Source of the DNA: Bradyrhizobium iriomotense
GTDB lineage: Bacteria; Pseudomonadota; Alphaproteobacteria; Rhizobiales; Xanthobacteraceae
Length of the DNA stretch: 64,000 bases
Direction: 5' to 3'
Assembly: GCF_018129405.1 (NCBI RefSeq)
Contig: NZ_JAFCLP010000001.1
Span: 372,001 to 436,000 of the forward strand
This document shows positions 19,369 to 27,737 of this stretch, in pieces. The notes beneath the pieces are model-generated. The model saw nothing but the letters and a program-made list of their open reading frames with translations, did not search any database and was not told the DNA's origin. Every line of letters starts with the position of its first letter. The stretch's first letter is position 1. A program made the translations under genes and the position numbers.

Positions 19369-19638
19369 TTAGCCGATCTCGAAGTCGGCGCTCCGGGCGG
19401 CATCCTCGCCGTGACCGTTAAAGGCCTTCAGGAAGTACGTTCCCGGCGGGATCGCATCCGGCAGCCTGATGCGCACCGCCCCGACCGGAACCGGAGAAGC
19501 AACCCTGGTCACTGTCTCAGGCAGCTGCCGGCCGCTCGCCTTCTCGACGAGCACGACCTTCGCACCGACCATCAGCCTTTGATATTTGGCGACAATGACG
19601 CGGTTCTCGATCTCGATGGAGCTGATAATGGATTTCAT
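19369..19638 (-). CDS. Hypothetical small protein, predicted beta-sandwich
   Basis: An 89-residue protein I cannot name. I chose the ATG at 19638 (MKSIISSIEIENRV), which begins the compact domain; the frame extends 22 codons further without a better start. There is no signal peptide or membrane segment. Alternating hydrophobic residues and a final segment, AIPPGTYFLKAF, suggest an Ig-like beta-sandwich of the kind used for binding or protein contacts. It lies 132 bp upstream of ccmI on the same strand. Codon use is GC-rich, like its neighbours. Confidence 0.6.
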   Translation of the reverse strand: MKSIISSIEIENRVIVAKYQRLMVGAKVVLVEKASGRQLPETVTRVASPVPVGAVRIRLPDAIPPGTYFLKAFNGHGEDAARSADFEIG

Positions 19639-19738
19639 GCGCCCACAGGTAGAAATTCCAAAAGCTTGCGCAGTGACCGTAGGGCTCGCCACCGGCAGCG
19701 TCAACTACAAATTGTTGTCACGAAAATATGCGCCTGAA

Positions 19739-21139
19739 TCAGCTTGCGCGCGACGATTTGCGCTCGCCGGTCGCAGCGTTCTCCGCGGCGCGGCTCATCA
19801 GCGACGCATAATCATCACCGAACAGCACCTGGCAGAAGCGAATCGCGGCCTGCACCTGCTGTTGCCTGTATGTGCGGACCTTGTGATCGGCGCCGCGCAG
19901 CGACTGCACCAGCTGCTCGGTCGAGCGTTCCACATATTGCTGGAGGTCGGAATAGGTGCGCAGCGTCACCTCGTTGATCGCAAGCTCGCTCGCATAGTTG
20001 CGGCAGGTCGCGACGAAATCGATCAGCGCCGCGGTTTCCTCCACCTCGGTGCTGTCGATCCGCGCCCCCGGCGGAATGTCCTTCTCGGGGCGCTGGCGCA
20101 GGATGCGGCGCACGCGGCCGGGAACGCTGTCGATCTCCGATTGCAGCGCATTGGAGATGTCGGCGCGGATCGAGGTCAGCTGCTTGCCCCAGACGGAATC
20201 GTTGCGCAGGTCGAGCTCGGTGCGCAGGCCGCGCACGCCGTCGTGCAGCGCCTTGAGGTTGTCGGCGACATTGTCGAAATGGCCGCGCTTGATATCCGTG
20301 CGCAGGATCGCGGCCACGCAGGACAAATCGTGCAGGGCGATCGTGACGGCGACGCCATAGGGCGTTGCCGCGACACGGATCTCGTCGTCGGAGGCGGCGA
20401 TCTTGATGGCGAGGCGGATGATCTGCCAGGGCGCGATCATGCGCTGCACGACGATCGACAGCGCGAAGGGCAGCATCTGCGGCGTCTGCAGCACCGGAAT
20501 GTTGAACGCCGAGGTCACCGAGGCGATCTGGGAATCCCCGAAGGCGCGCAAGGTGCGCGGCAGCTTCTCGTTCAGCGTGGCGATGGCTTCCCGGACCTGG
20601 AGCACCGCCCCGATCGAATAGAGATCCTCGATCACGCTGGGCGGGCCGACCCGGGCGAGCGCGCGCGACTTGTCGCCACCGCCCGGCCCCGTCAGCGCGA
20701 AGATCGCGTCCGCGGCGACGGCCTGCAGCTTCTGGGCAAGAGCTTCGACCTGCCCCGCACTGTCAGCCGGCATGCGCGCCAGCGCCGCCTCGAATTCGTT
20801 CACCTTGTCCGGAGCACCGTCACGGCCGAGCCATTGCCAGATCGGCTGAAGCGAGGAACGGCGGATCTGGCCGACCCGGATCGGGGCGCCCGCTTCGACC
20901 AGGAACGGTTCCAGCACCTGGAACAAGAGGCGCGAGAGATCGTCGGTGCGTGGCGGCGGGGCTTCGTCGGCCTCGGTCTTGCGGACGATCTTGCGGAGCT
21001 GCTCGAGCACGAGGGTGGCCACAGCCGTGTCCTGGCCGCGCTCGAGCGCGCGCTCGAACTCCCGCATCAGCAGCGCCTGCGACTGCGGCGGGAGCTGCGC
21101 GAGATATTCCCTCAGCCGCTCGATCGATGTCTGGCTCAT
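19739..21139 (-). CDS. Conserved hypothetical protein, 466 residues, largely helical
   Basis: I do not recognise a named domain. The start at 21139 gives MSQTSIERLREYLAQLPPQS, a helical N-terminus; the open frame upstream lacks a convincing start. The sequence is rich in Leu, Ala, Arg and Glu with many amphipathic helices and no signal peptide or membrane anchor. A TDDLSRLLFQVLEPFL segment at about 75 and an ELAINEVTLRTYSDLQQYVE segment at about 405 look conserved in character. It appears cytoplasmic and may be a scaffold or regulatory protein. It lies between feuQ and the ccm operon on the same strand, 161 bp from feuQ. Confidence 0.75.
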   Translation of the reverse strand: MSQTSIERLREYLAQLPPQSQALLMREFERALERGQDTAVATLVLEQLRKIVRKTEADEAPPPRTDDLSRLLFQVLEPFLVEAGAPIRVGQIRRSSLQPIWQWLGRDGAPDKVNEFEAALARMPADSAGQVEALAQKLQAVAADAIFALTGPGGGDKSRALARVGPPSVIEDLYSIGAVLQVREAIATLNEKLPRTLRAFGDSQIASVTSAFNIPVLQTPQMLPFALSIVVQRMIAPWQIIRLAIKIAASDDEIRVAATPYGVAVTIALHDLSCVAAILRTDIKRGHFDNVADNLKALHDGVRGLRTELDLRNDSVWGKQLTSIRADISNALQSEIDSVPGRVRRILRQRPEKDIPPGARIDSTEVEETAALIDFVATCRNYASELAINEVTLRTYSDLQQYVERSTEQLVQSLRGADHKVRTYRQQQVQAAIRFCQVLFGDDYASLMSRAAENAATGERKSSRAS

Positions 21140-21300
21140 GCGCCCGGGTAATGCACGGTAAAATGGCGGACATGGGATGCGTCCGGGCGCGATCATAGAT
21201 GGCTGCGCCTTAAGAAGCCGTTGAGGACGTTGGCTCCAATGCCCCCGTTTTGCTCCGGATCGGCGCTCCGCAAGCCCAATAACCCTTTGGGAACAGAGGA

Positions 21301-22677
21301 TTATATTCCGGGGAGCACCAGTTCGGCCCGCAAGCCCCCGATCGGCGCGCCGCTGAGGGAAAGGCTTCCGCCATAGAGGGCGGCAAGGTCGGTCACGATG
21401 GATAGCCCCAACCCCGAGCCGGGCTTGGACTCGTCGAGCCGTTGGCCGCGCCGGGAGACCTGGGCACGCTCCGCCTCCGACAGGCCGCGGCCGTCGTCGT
21501 CCACGATGATCCGCAGGCGCGGACCTGCACCCGCCTGGTGCGGCGCCTCGACCAGCACCTCGATGAAGACGCGGGAGCCTGCCCATTTGCAGGCATTGTC
21601 GACGAGATTGCCGACCATCTCCTCCAGATCCTGCCGCTCGCCGCGGAATTTGGCCGAGGGATCGGCCTTGGCCTCGACCACGATGCCGCGATCGCGGTGG
21701 ATCTTCTCCATGGTCCGCCGCAGCGCTTCGATCGCAGGCGCAACCTCCGTCACGGTCGCGACCACCGAGACGCGCGCCGCGATGCGCGCGCGCTCCAGGT
21801 GATGGGCGACCTGGTCGCGCATCACGTCCGCCTGCTCCATCACCTTGGCCGCGAACGGCTCCGCGGCGTGGCTGCCGGCCTCGTTCACGATCACCGAGAG
21901 CGGCGTCTTGATCGCATGGGCGAGATTGCCGACATGGGTGCGGGCGCGTTCGACGATCTCGCGATTGGCGTCGATCAGCGCATTGGTCTCGCGCGCCAGC
22001 GGCGCGATCTCGACCGGGAATTCGCCCTCGAGCCGCTCGGCCCGCCCCGAGCGGATGTCCGCGATCGATTCCGAGATGCGCTTGAGCGGCGCGAGGCCGA
22101 AGCGGACCTGGAACACCGTGGTCAGGAGCAGCACGATGCCGAGCGCGGTGAAGGTGCCGCCGAGGTAATAGTCGAAGCTCCGCGTCTCGTCGAAGATCTC
22201 GGTGTCGTCGCCGGCGACGCTGACGAGGTATTTGCCGTCGGCGCCGAGATCGACCGGCCGCTCCACCATCCGCAAATTCTGCCCTTCGGGCCCGTCGACA
22301 TAGCCGAGCCGGATGCCGGCGGCGGTGAGCTCGGCGCCCTGCTCCTCAAGCTTCGGCAGCTTCTTGTCCCAGAGCGAGCGCGAGGAGCGCACCTCCGGCT
22401 TCTCGGTGTCGGTGCGTGTGATCTGCCAGTACCAGCCGGACAGCGGCAGCTCGAACAGCGGCTCGCCGAGCGACTGGAACTGGCGGTCCGGCGGCTCGTC
22501 GGGGGTCGCGACTTCTGCGATGAGGGTGCGCAGATAGAGATTGAGCCGGCGGTCGAAGGCGCGCTCGGTGGCGTTCTTGTAGACCGACGACAGCACCACG
22601 CCGGTGATGGCCAGGATCACCACGAGCCAAGCGGTCGCCGACAGGAACAGGCGATTGGCAAGTGAGCTAGCAGCCAT
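21301..22677 (-). CDS. feuQ: Sensor histidine kinase, FeuQ type
   Basis: A 458-residue membrane kinase: TM1 about 12-33, a periplasmic sensor of about 135 residues, TM2 about 174-192, HAMP, phospho-acceptor H254 in NLAHAIKTPL, then a HATPase with DNACKWAG, DDDGRGLSEAE and GSGLGLSIV. It partners the response regulator encoded upstream (95-bp gap). The architecture, the AHAIKTPL H-box and the position next to cycHJKL match FeuQ of rhizobia. In Sinorhizobium FeuPQ controls export of periplasmic cyclic glucans and is needed for symbiosis; that function is transferred by homology. Confidence 0.85.
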   Translation of the reverse strand: MAASSLANRLFLSATAWLVVILAITGVVLSSVYKNATERAFDRRLNLYLRTLIAEVATPDEPPDRQFQSLGEPLFELPLSGWYWQITRTDTEKPEVRSSRSLWDKKLPKLEEQGAELTAAGIRLGYVDGPEGQNLRMVERPVDLGADGKYLVSVAGDDTEIFDETRSFDYYLGGTFTALGIVLLLTTVFQVRFGLAPLKRISESIADIRSGRAERLEGEFPVEIAPLARETNALIDANREIVERARTHVGNLAHAIKTPLSVIVNEAGSHAAEPFAAKVMEQADVMRDQVAHHLERARIAARVSVVATVTEVAPAIEALRRTMEKIHRDRGIVVEAKADPSAKFRGERQDLEEMVGNLVDNACKWAGSRVFIEVLVEAPHQAGAGPRLRIIVDDDGRGLSEAERAQVSRRGQRLDESKPGSGLGLSIVTDLAALYGGSLSLSGAPIGGLRAELVLPGI

Positions 22678-22771
22678 CGGCAGGGTCCCGGCGGGCGCAG
22701 GATATCAGGGCGTCGGAGGTCATGACCGGACCAAGGGCCCTGTTCGGCCTCCCGTCAAGCCTGAGAAGGCC

Positions 22772-23446
22772 TCAAGCGCCGGGCGCGGGAGGCGGGGTCA
22801 GGAGATAGCCGAGGCCGCGGACGGTCTGGATGATGTCGACGTCGAGCTTCTTGCGGATGCGGCCGACGAACACCTCGATCGTATTGGAGTCGCGGTCGAA
22901 ATCCTGGTCGTAGAGGTGCTCGACCAGCTCGGTGCGGGAGACGACGCGCCCGGAATGGTGCATCAGGTAGGCCAGAAGCCGATATTCGTGCGACGTCATC
23001 TTGACGGGGTTGCCTGACACGCTGACCCGCCCGGTCCTGGTGTCGAGCGTGACGGGGCCGCAAGAGAGCTCGCTCTGGGCATGGCCGGTGGAGCGGCGCA
23101 GCAGCGCGCGGATGCGGGCCAGCACCTCCTCCAGATGGAACGGCTTTGCGACATAGTCGTCGGCGCCGGCGTCGAAGCCCTGGACCTTATCGCTCCAGCG
23201 GTCGCGCGCGGTCAGGATCAGGACCGGCATGGTGCGGCCGTTGCGGCGCCAAGCCTCCAGCACCGAGATGCCGTCCTTCTTCGGCAGGCCGATGTCGAGC
23301 ACCACGGCATCGTACGGCTCGTTGTCGCCGAGATAGTGTCCCTCCTCGCCATCGAAGGCGCGGTCGACGACATAACCGGCGTCCGTCAGCGCTTTGGTGA
23401 GCTGGCGATTGAGATCGGGGTCGTCCTCAACAACGAGCAGGCGCAC
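22772..23446 (-). CDS. feuP: OmpR-family response regulator, FeuP type
   Basis: A 224-residue response regulator with a receiver (E7-D8-D9 pocket, phospho-site D51 in VVLDIGLPKKDG, lysine in YVAKPFHLEE) and an OmpR winged helix ending QTVRGLGYLL. The stretch DRAFDGEEGHYLGDNEPYDA is characteristic of rhizobial FeuP as I remember it. The start ATG at 23446 begins the first strand. It is upstream of, and co-directional with, the kinase gene. PhoP is the nearest alternative name, as FeuP belongs to the PhoP branch. Confidence 0.87.
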   Translation of the reverse strand: MRLLVVEDDPDLNRQLTKALTDAGYVVDRAFDGEEGHYLGDNEPYDAVVLDIGLPKKDGISVLEAWRRNGRTMPVLILTARDRWSDKVQGFDAGADDYVAKPFHLEEVLARIRALLRRSTGHAQSELSCGPVTLDTRTGRVSVSGNPVKMTSHEYRLLAYLMHHSGRVVSRTELVEHLYDQDFDRDSNTIEVFVGRIRKKLDVDIIQTVRGLGYLLTPPPAPGA

Positions 23447-23576
23447 GCTTCTCTCCAGACATAGGCAGCATGAACACGCGCCGAGATGAGCAATTCCGGC
23501 GTGAACTGAATATGAACGCGGGGAACCGCCGACGTTATTTTTTGGTCATATACGACCTGTCGTCCGCCAACGCGAC

Positions 23577-23621
23577 TGCGCCCGCCAGGCAGCCGGACGA
23601 ACCGGCGGCCTGGCGGGCGCA
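23577..23621. terminator. Very strong hairpin between the 51-residue gene and feuP
   Basis: TGCGCCCGCCAGGC (23577-23590) and GCCTGGCGGGCGCA (23608-23621) form a perfect 14-bp stem, continued by GCCGG/CCGGC (23592-23596 / 23602-23606) after one mismatch, closing on a 5-nt ACGAA loop. No T-run follows on either strand, so it is either an atypical terminator for the upstream minus-strand gene or a structured leader for feuP. Confidence 0.6.
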
Positions 23622-23675
23622 ATGTGCCGCGTTACGCGGCGATTAGGAAGACCCGGAGCGTTCCGGTCGGGGCCG

Positions 23676-23831
23676 TCAGGTCCGGAAGAACACGAACCAG
23701 ATGACGGCGAGGATCAGGATCGCCAGCCCGGTCGAGATGGCGAGCAGCGCCGCCACCGACGGTCCAGGTTCGCCCTGGCGCGCTTCGGTCGAAGTCTCGA
23801 CGATCTGACGCTGCTCTCGCGTGGTTGCCAT
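23676..23831 (-). CDS. Small single-pass membrane protein, 51 residues
   Basis: MATTREQRQIVETSTEARQG, then a proline/glycine linker, then one hydrophobic helix (about 29-48) ending FVFFRT. I place the start at the ATG at 23831 because GAGGT precedes it at good spacing; the longer open frame upstream has arginine-rich, low-quality sequence. The orientation is probably N-in with a tail-anchored C-terminus. I do not recognise the family. It is divergent from the Ku gene and followed by a strong hairpin. Confidence 0.65.
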   Translation of the reverse strand: MATTREQRQIVETSTEARQGEPGPSVAALLAISTGLAILILAVIWFVFFRT

Positions 23832-24081
23832 GGTGACCTCAATCTCTGGCTGTCGCCTCCGATGGCCGCGACCTCCTCGCGGCCAGATAAGTCTGGGGCA
23901 ACGCGTGATCATCCGCGATGTTCCGGGCGCAGGGCCGCGGCGGCTCTGCGCACAGCGCAGGCAGCGCAAGCCCCGCCCAGCGGTTAACGCCGTTGCGAGA
24001 TTCCGCCCCGTCGCTTGCTATGATTCGTTGTTCCCCGATGGTATCGTTGTGAGGTGTCCCCTGTTGCGTTTGGAGTAGCCC

Positions 24082-25077
24082 ATGGCCCCCCGCGCCAATT
24101 GGAAGGGTTTTCTGCGTTTGTCGCTCGTGACCTGCCCGGTCGCGCTCTATCCGGCCACTTCGGATACCGAGAAGGTCTCCTTCAACCAGATCAACCGCAA
24201 GACCGGCCACCGGATCAAGTACCTCAAGGTCGACGCCGAGACCGGTGACGAGGTCACGTCCGAGGACATCGTCAAGGGCTACAAGGTCGACACCGACACC
24301 TATATCGAAGTCACCAAGGACGAGCTCGACGACATCGCGCTCGACTCCACGCACACGATCGAGATCGACGAGTTCGTGCCCAAGGCCGACATCGACAACC
24401 GCTATTTGATCCGCCCCTACTATCTCGTGCCGGACGGCAAGGTCGGCCATGACGCCTATGCCGTGATCCGCGAGACCATCCGCAGCATGGACAAGGTCGC
24501 GATCGGTCGCGTGGTGCTGACCAACCGCGAGCACATCATCGCGCTGGAGCCGCTCGAGAGCGGCCTGATGGGCACGCTGCTGCGCTACCCCTACGAGGTG
24601 CGCAGCGAGCAGGAGTATTTCGACGACATCCAGGACGTGAAGCTGACCAAGGACATGCTCGACCTTGCAAAGCACATCGTGGAGAAGAAGTCCGGCGCGT
24701 TCGAGCCCGAGCTGTTCGAGGATCACTACGAGACCGCTCTGATCGATCTCATCAACAAGAAGCGCAGCGGCATGCCCATCACCGCGAAGGCGGCGCCGAA
24801 GACGGGCGGCAACGTCATCAACCTGATGGACGCGCTGAAGAAGAGCCTCGCGACCGAGAAGGAAGCGGCGCCTGCGGCGAAGGTCGCCAAGGAGGCCGTC
24901 AAGGGCAAGAAGCCGAAGAAGCGCGTCGAGGGCCAGCGCGAGATGCTGCTGCCGATATCAGGCAAGGGCGGCAGGGACGCCGCGGCCAAGGCGCCCCCCA
25001 AGGAAGCGACCAAGGAAGCTTCGAAGAAGGCCGACAAGCCGGTGCGCGCGCCGGCGCGGGCGAAGAAGGCCAGCTAG
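24082..25077 (+). CDS. ku: Non-homologous end-joining protein Ku
   Basis: A 331-residue bacterial Ku. It opens with RANWKGFLRLSLVTCPVALY, the first strand of the Ku core, and runs through the ring-forming beta-barrel to about residue 230 (LIDLINKKRSG). The last 95 residues are a Lys/Ala/Pro-rich tail that in this family contacts DNA ends and LigD. Ku homodimers bind double-strand breaks and recruit LigD, which is not encoded in this window. Several Ku paralogues are common in Bradyrhizobium. It is divergent from the 51-residue membrane protein gene. Confidence 0.95.
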   Translation: MAPRANWKGFLRLSLVTCPVALYPATSDTEKVSFNQINRKTGHRIKYLKVDAETGDEVTSEDIVKGYKVDTDTYIEVTKDELDDIALDSTHTIEIDEFVPKADIDNRYLIRPYYLVPDGKVGHDAYAVIRETIRSMDKVAIGRVVLTNREHIIALEPLESGLMGTLLRYPYEVRSEQEYFDDIQDVKLTKDMLDLAKHIVEKKSGAFEPELFEDHYETALIDLINKKRSGMPITAKAAPKTGGNVINLMDALKKSLATEKEAAPAAKVAKEAVKGKKPKKRVEGQREMLLPISGKGGRDAAAKAPPKEATKEASKKADKPVRAPARAKKAS

Positions 25078-25136
25078 CGGCACCCGGCCTTTCGATCGCG
25101 CCGTGATGTCCCTCCCCTCCGGTCGGCCGGCCTGAC

Positions 25137-25373
25137 ATGCCCTGGTCGGCGGCGTTCGACGATCCGATCGCGCTCTCCAATGGGCGCAGGCTGCGGACGC
25201 TGCAGGAAGCGGCCGATCACATCATGCAGCTGCCCGAGGATGCGCAGCACACGAGCCACTGGCAGACCGCGATCGAGACCCTGATCCAGGCGGCCGAGAC
25301 GGGCGGCGGCTGGATGATGTTCGCCCGAATCGCGATGTTGCGGGCGCTGAACGCGGACACACGCCGCAAATAG
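25137..25373 (+). CDS. Small hypothetical protein downstream of ku
   Basis: A 78-residue soluble protein beginning MPWSAAFDDPIALSNGRRLR, with a TLQEAADHIMQLPEDAQHT segment and a helical C-terminus. It resembles small proteins of unknown function common in Bradyrhizobium, often several per genome, but I cannot assign a role. It starts 59 bp after ku on the same strand and may be co-transcribed. There is no signal peptide or membrane helix. No strong ribosome site is seen. Confidence 0.65.
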   Translation: MPWSAAFDDPIALSNGRRLRTLQEAADHIMQLPEDAQHTSHWQTAIETLIQAAETGGGWMMFARIAMLRALNADTRRK

Positions 25374-25880
25374 CCTCAACAATCCGTTAAGCCGCATCTT
25401 AACGCCCGCGAGGCGCCACGTAGTCCTACGGAATAGAAAATTAACCCTCGATTCCCTTTGCGTAAGACATGGTCGCGCGTCGATTGAAGCCAAGGTTTGC
25501 GCGCGGTGCAACAGCCGGACGCCAGCAAGAACTATATCGGCCTCGTCAACGACACGACCGAGGACAAACGCCTTGCCGACAGCGCGGCGCGGTCGCAGCC
25601 GCGCATCATGATCTATCTGGCCGGGCGCCTCGCAGCCGCGCTGAGACGCCCCGGCAAGGCCGCGTCCGGATGCGCGATCAAATCCTGAGACAGCGACGAC
25701 ACGGTCGAATGCACCTGCATCGGGTGACGAAACCTTAAATCAAGGAAGGCAGTATATAAGGCCCGAGGTCGGGACCATCCGGCCTATTTGGCGTGCGCGC
25801 GCCGCGAAAAACTTAGTGAATCAATTTACCATTCCGAAAACGGCACCAGCCTACGTTAGACGGATGAAGAGGAGTTGACG
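25374..25880. other. 507-bp region without a convincing gene
   Basis: Contains a small dyad GTTAAG/CTTAAC (25386-25403) and, near the end, the promoter region of the Flp pilin gene with AT-rich stretches around 25737-25765 and 25806-25842. A 63-codon open frame at 25497-25688 starts with TTG, lacks a proper ribosome site and resembles nothing I know, so I do not call it. Confidence 0.6.
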
Positions 25881-26045
25881 ATGGCTTTGCTCAGGTCCTT
25901 TCTTGCCGATGAAAGTGCAGCCACCGCTATCGAATACTGCCTGATCGCCGCCGGCATCGCGCTCGCGATCGTCACTATCGTGAACAACACGGGCAGCGCG
26001 CTGCTGAACAACAAGTTCAATTCGATCGACGCAGCCACGAAGTAG
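25881..26045 (+). CDS. Flp/Fap-type pilin
   Basis: A 54-residue Flp pilin subunit. The leader MALLRSFLADESA is followed by ATAIEYCLIAAGIALAIVTI, the hydrophobic N-terminal helix with the invariant Glu-Tyr pair, and a short polar tail ending DAATK. The ATG at 25881 has an excellent GAGGAG site. Family members are cut by TadV/CpaA after a glycine immediately before the AxxxEY stretch; here that position is alanine (ESA/ATAIEY), and the usual EYGLI is EYCLI. No cpa/tad assembly genes are nearby, so it must rely on a locus elsewhere or be a secondary pilin. Confidence 0.92.
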   Translation: MALLRSFLADESAATAIEYCLIAAGIALAIVTIVNNTGSALLNNKFNSIDAATK

Positions 26046-26122
26046 GCGGCGTACCCGGCCCGCTCCGGCCTTCCGAGATCGACGATATCGTCGCGGCGCA
26101 TGGCCCTGCGGCGTCGCAGACC

Positions 26123-26136
26123 ATGATCTGGGTCAA
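26123..26136. promoter_or_regulatory. Possible FixK/FNR-type site before the phosphorylase gene
   Basis: ATGATCTGGGTCAA matches TTGAT-N4-ATCAA at 8 of 10 positions. A class II site here would put transcription start near 26171, downstream of the first ATG at 26163; translation would then begin at the ATG at 26196. Tentative. Confidence 0.3.
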
Positions 26137-26162
26137 CAGCACAGCGGCGGCGACGGCTAAGC

Positions 26163-27737
26163 ATGGAAGCCGAGCTTCCTGCTGCCGGCCCGTCCATGCC
26201 TCCAGACTTCCCGCGCTCCCAACTGAAGATCCGCCGCGTCCGCCTCGACACCGGCCGCGAAAATGTCGTCGTCATCTCCAGGCAATCGAAGGCGCTGCGC
26301 GCGGAGATCTTTCGCGGCTTCAGCCGCGTCGAGCTCCGTCGGGGCGGCAAGGTGCTGCTGGCGACGCTGCTGATCACGGACGACGACGCGCTGGCGGCCC
26401 AGGACGAGATCGGCCTCTCCGAGCCCGCCTTCCGCCGTTTCGCCGAACCGGTCGGCACGCCAGTCACGGTGACGCCGGCCTCGCCTCCGGAGAGCCTGGA
26501 AGCGGTGCGCGCGAAGATCCACGGGCGAACATTGAGCCAGGCCGAGATCGGCGCGATCATCAACGACCTCGCGCATTACCGCTACTCCGACATGGAGATC
26601 GCGGCCTTCCTGATCGGCTCGGCGAGCTTCATCACCAGCGATGAGCTGCTGGCTCTCACCGGGGCGATGGCGAAGGCCGGCACGCAACTGGTGTGGCCCG
26701 ACCCTGTCGTCGTCGACAAGCACTGCATCGGCGGCATTCCCGGCAACCGCACCTCGATGGTGGTGGTACCGATCGTCGCCGCGCACGGCCTGCCGATCCC
26801 CAAGACCTCCTCGCGCGCCATCACCTCGCCCGCCGGCACCGCCGACACGATGGAGGTGCTGGCGCAGGTGAATGTCGGCGTCGAGGAGATGAAGGCGATC
26901 GTCTCGGCCTGCAACGGCTGCCTGATCTGGGGCGGGCACGTGAACCTGTCGCCGGCCGACGACGTGCTGATCTCGGTCGAGCGCCCGCTGAGCCTCGATA
27001 CCCGCGAGCAGATGGTCGCCTCCATCATGTCCAAGAAGATCGCCGCAGGCTCGACGCATCTGTTGATCGACATTCCGGTCGGGCCGACCGCGAAGGTCAC
27101 GAGCGCGGTCGAGGCGATGCGGCTGCGCAAGCTGTTCGAATTCGTCGGCGACCGCTTCGGGCGCACGGTCGAAGTGATCACGACCGACGGCCGCCAGCCG
27201 ATCGGCAACGGCATCGGGCCGGTGCTCGAGGCCAATGACGTCATGGCGGTGCTCGGCAACGAGAAGGACGCGCCGCGCGATCTGCGCGAGAAGTCGCTGC
27301 GGCTCGCCGCCCATCTGCTGGAATACGATCCGAAGCTGCGCGGCGGCTCCGGCTATGCGCGGGCACGCGAGCTGCTCGACAGCGGCGCGGCACTGAAGCA
27401 GATGCAGAAGATCATCGACGCCCAGGGGCCCTCGACAAGCAGCACCGAGCTAGGATCGCTCAGCTTCGACGTCAAGGCGGCGCATGACGGCGTGGTGTCC
27501 GCGATCGACTGCCTGCGCCTCAATCGCCTCGCCCGCACCGCCGGCGCGCCGCTCGACAAGGGCGCGGGCATTCGCCTGTTCAAGAAGATCGGCGACCGCG
27601 TCGAGCAGGGCGAGCCGCTCTATCGCGTCTACGCCTTCGACCGGCCCGAGCACGATCTGGCGGCCTCCGCCGCCGCTGCGGAGAACGGCTACGCCGTCAA
27701 TGGCCACGGCGCTCCTCAAGGCAAGACCGCGTCGTGA
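26163..27737 (+). CDS. Thymidine/AMP phosphorylase-family protein (archaeal type)
   Basis: A 524-residue member of the nucleoside phosphorylase II family, of the longer form with an extra N-terminal domain (about 1-100) that typifies archaeal AMP phosphorylases. The phosphate/substrate region is [17 protein letters not shown] (about 182-198), followed by [20 protein letters not shown]. The C-terminal alpha/beta domain closes with [16 protein letters not shown] and [20 protein letters not shown]. By family it cleaves a pyrimidine nucleoside or an NMP with phosphate, giving ribose-1-phosphate or ribose-1,5-bisphosphate. The start could be 26163 or the ATG at 26196; ribosome sites are weak at both. 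Its TGA overlaps the GTG of the next gene. Confidence 0.88.
   Translation: MEAELPAAGPSMPPDFPRSQLKIRRVRLDTGRENVVVISRQSKALRAEIFRGFSRVELRRGGKVLLATLLITDDDALAAQDEIGLSEPAFRRFAEPVGTPVTVTPASPPESLEAVRAKIHGRTLSQAEIGAIINDLAHYRYSDMEIAAFLIGSASFITSDELLALTGAMAKAGTQLVWPDPVVVDKHCIGGIPGNRTSMVVVPIVAAHGLPIPKTSSRAITSPAGTADTMEVLAQVNVGVEEMKAIVSACNGCLIWGGHVNLSPADDVLISVERPLSLDTREQMVASIMSKKIAAGSTHLLIDIPVGPTAKVTSAVEAMRLRKLFEFVGDRFGRTVEVITTDGRQPIGNGIGPVLEANDVMAVLGNEKDAPRDLREKSLRLAAHLLEYDPKLRGGSGYARARELLDSGAALKQMQKIIDAQGPSTSSTELGSLSFDVKAAHDGVVSAIDCLRLNRLARTAGAPLDKGAGIRLFKKIGDRVEQGEPLYRVYAFDRPEHDLAASAAAAENGYAVNGHGAPQGKTAS

Noticed and set aside
25497-25688. 63-codon open frame between ku and the pilin gene
   Set aside because: TTG start, ribosome site too close, no similarity or typical composition that I can recognise.
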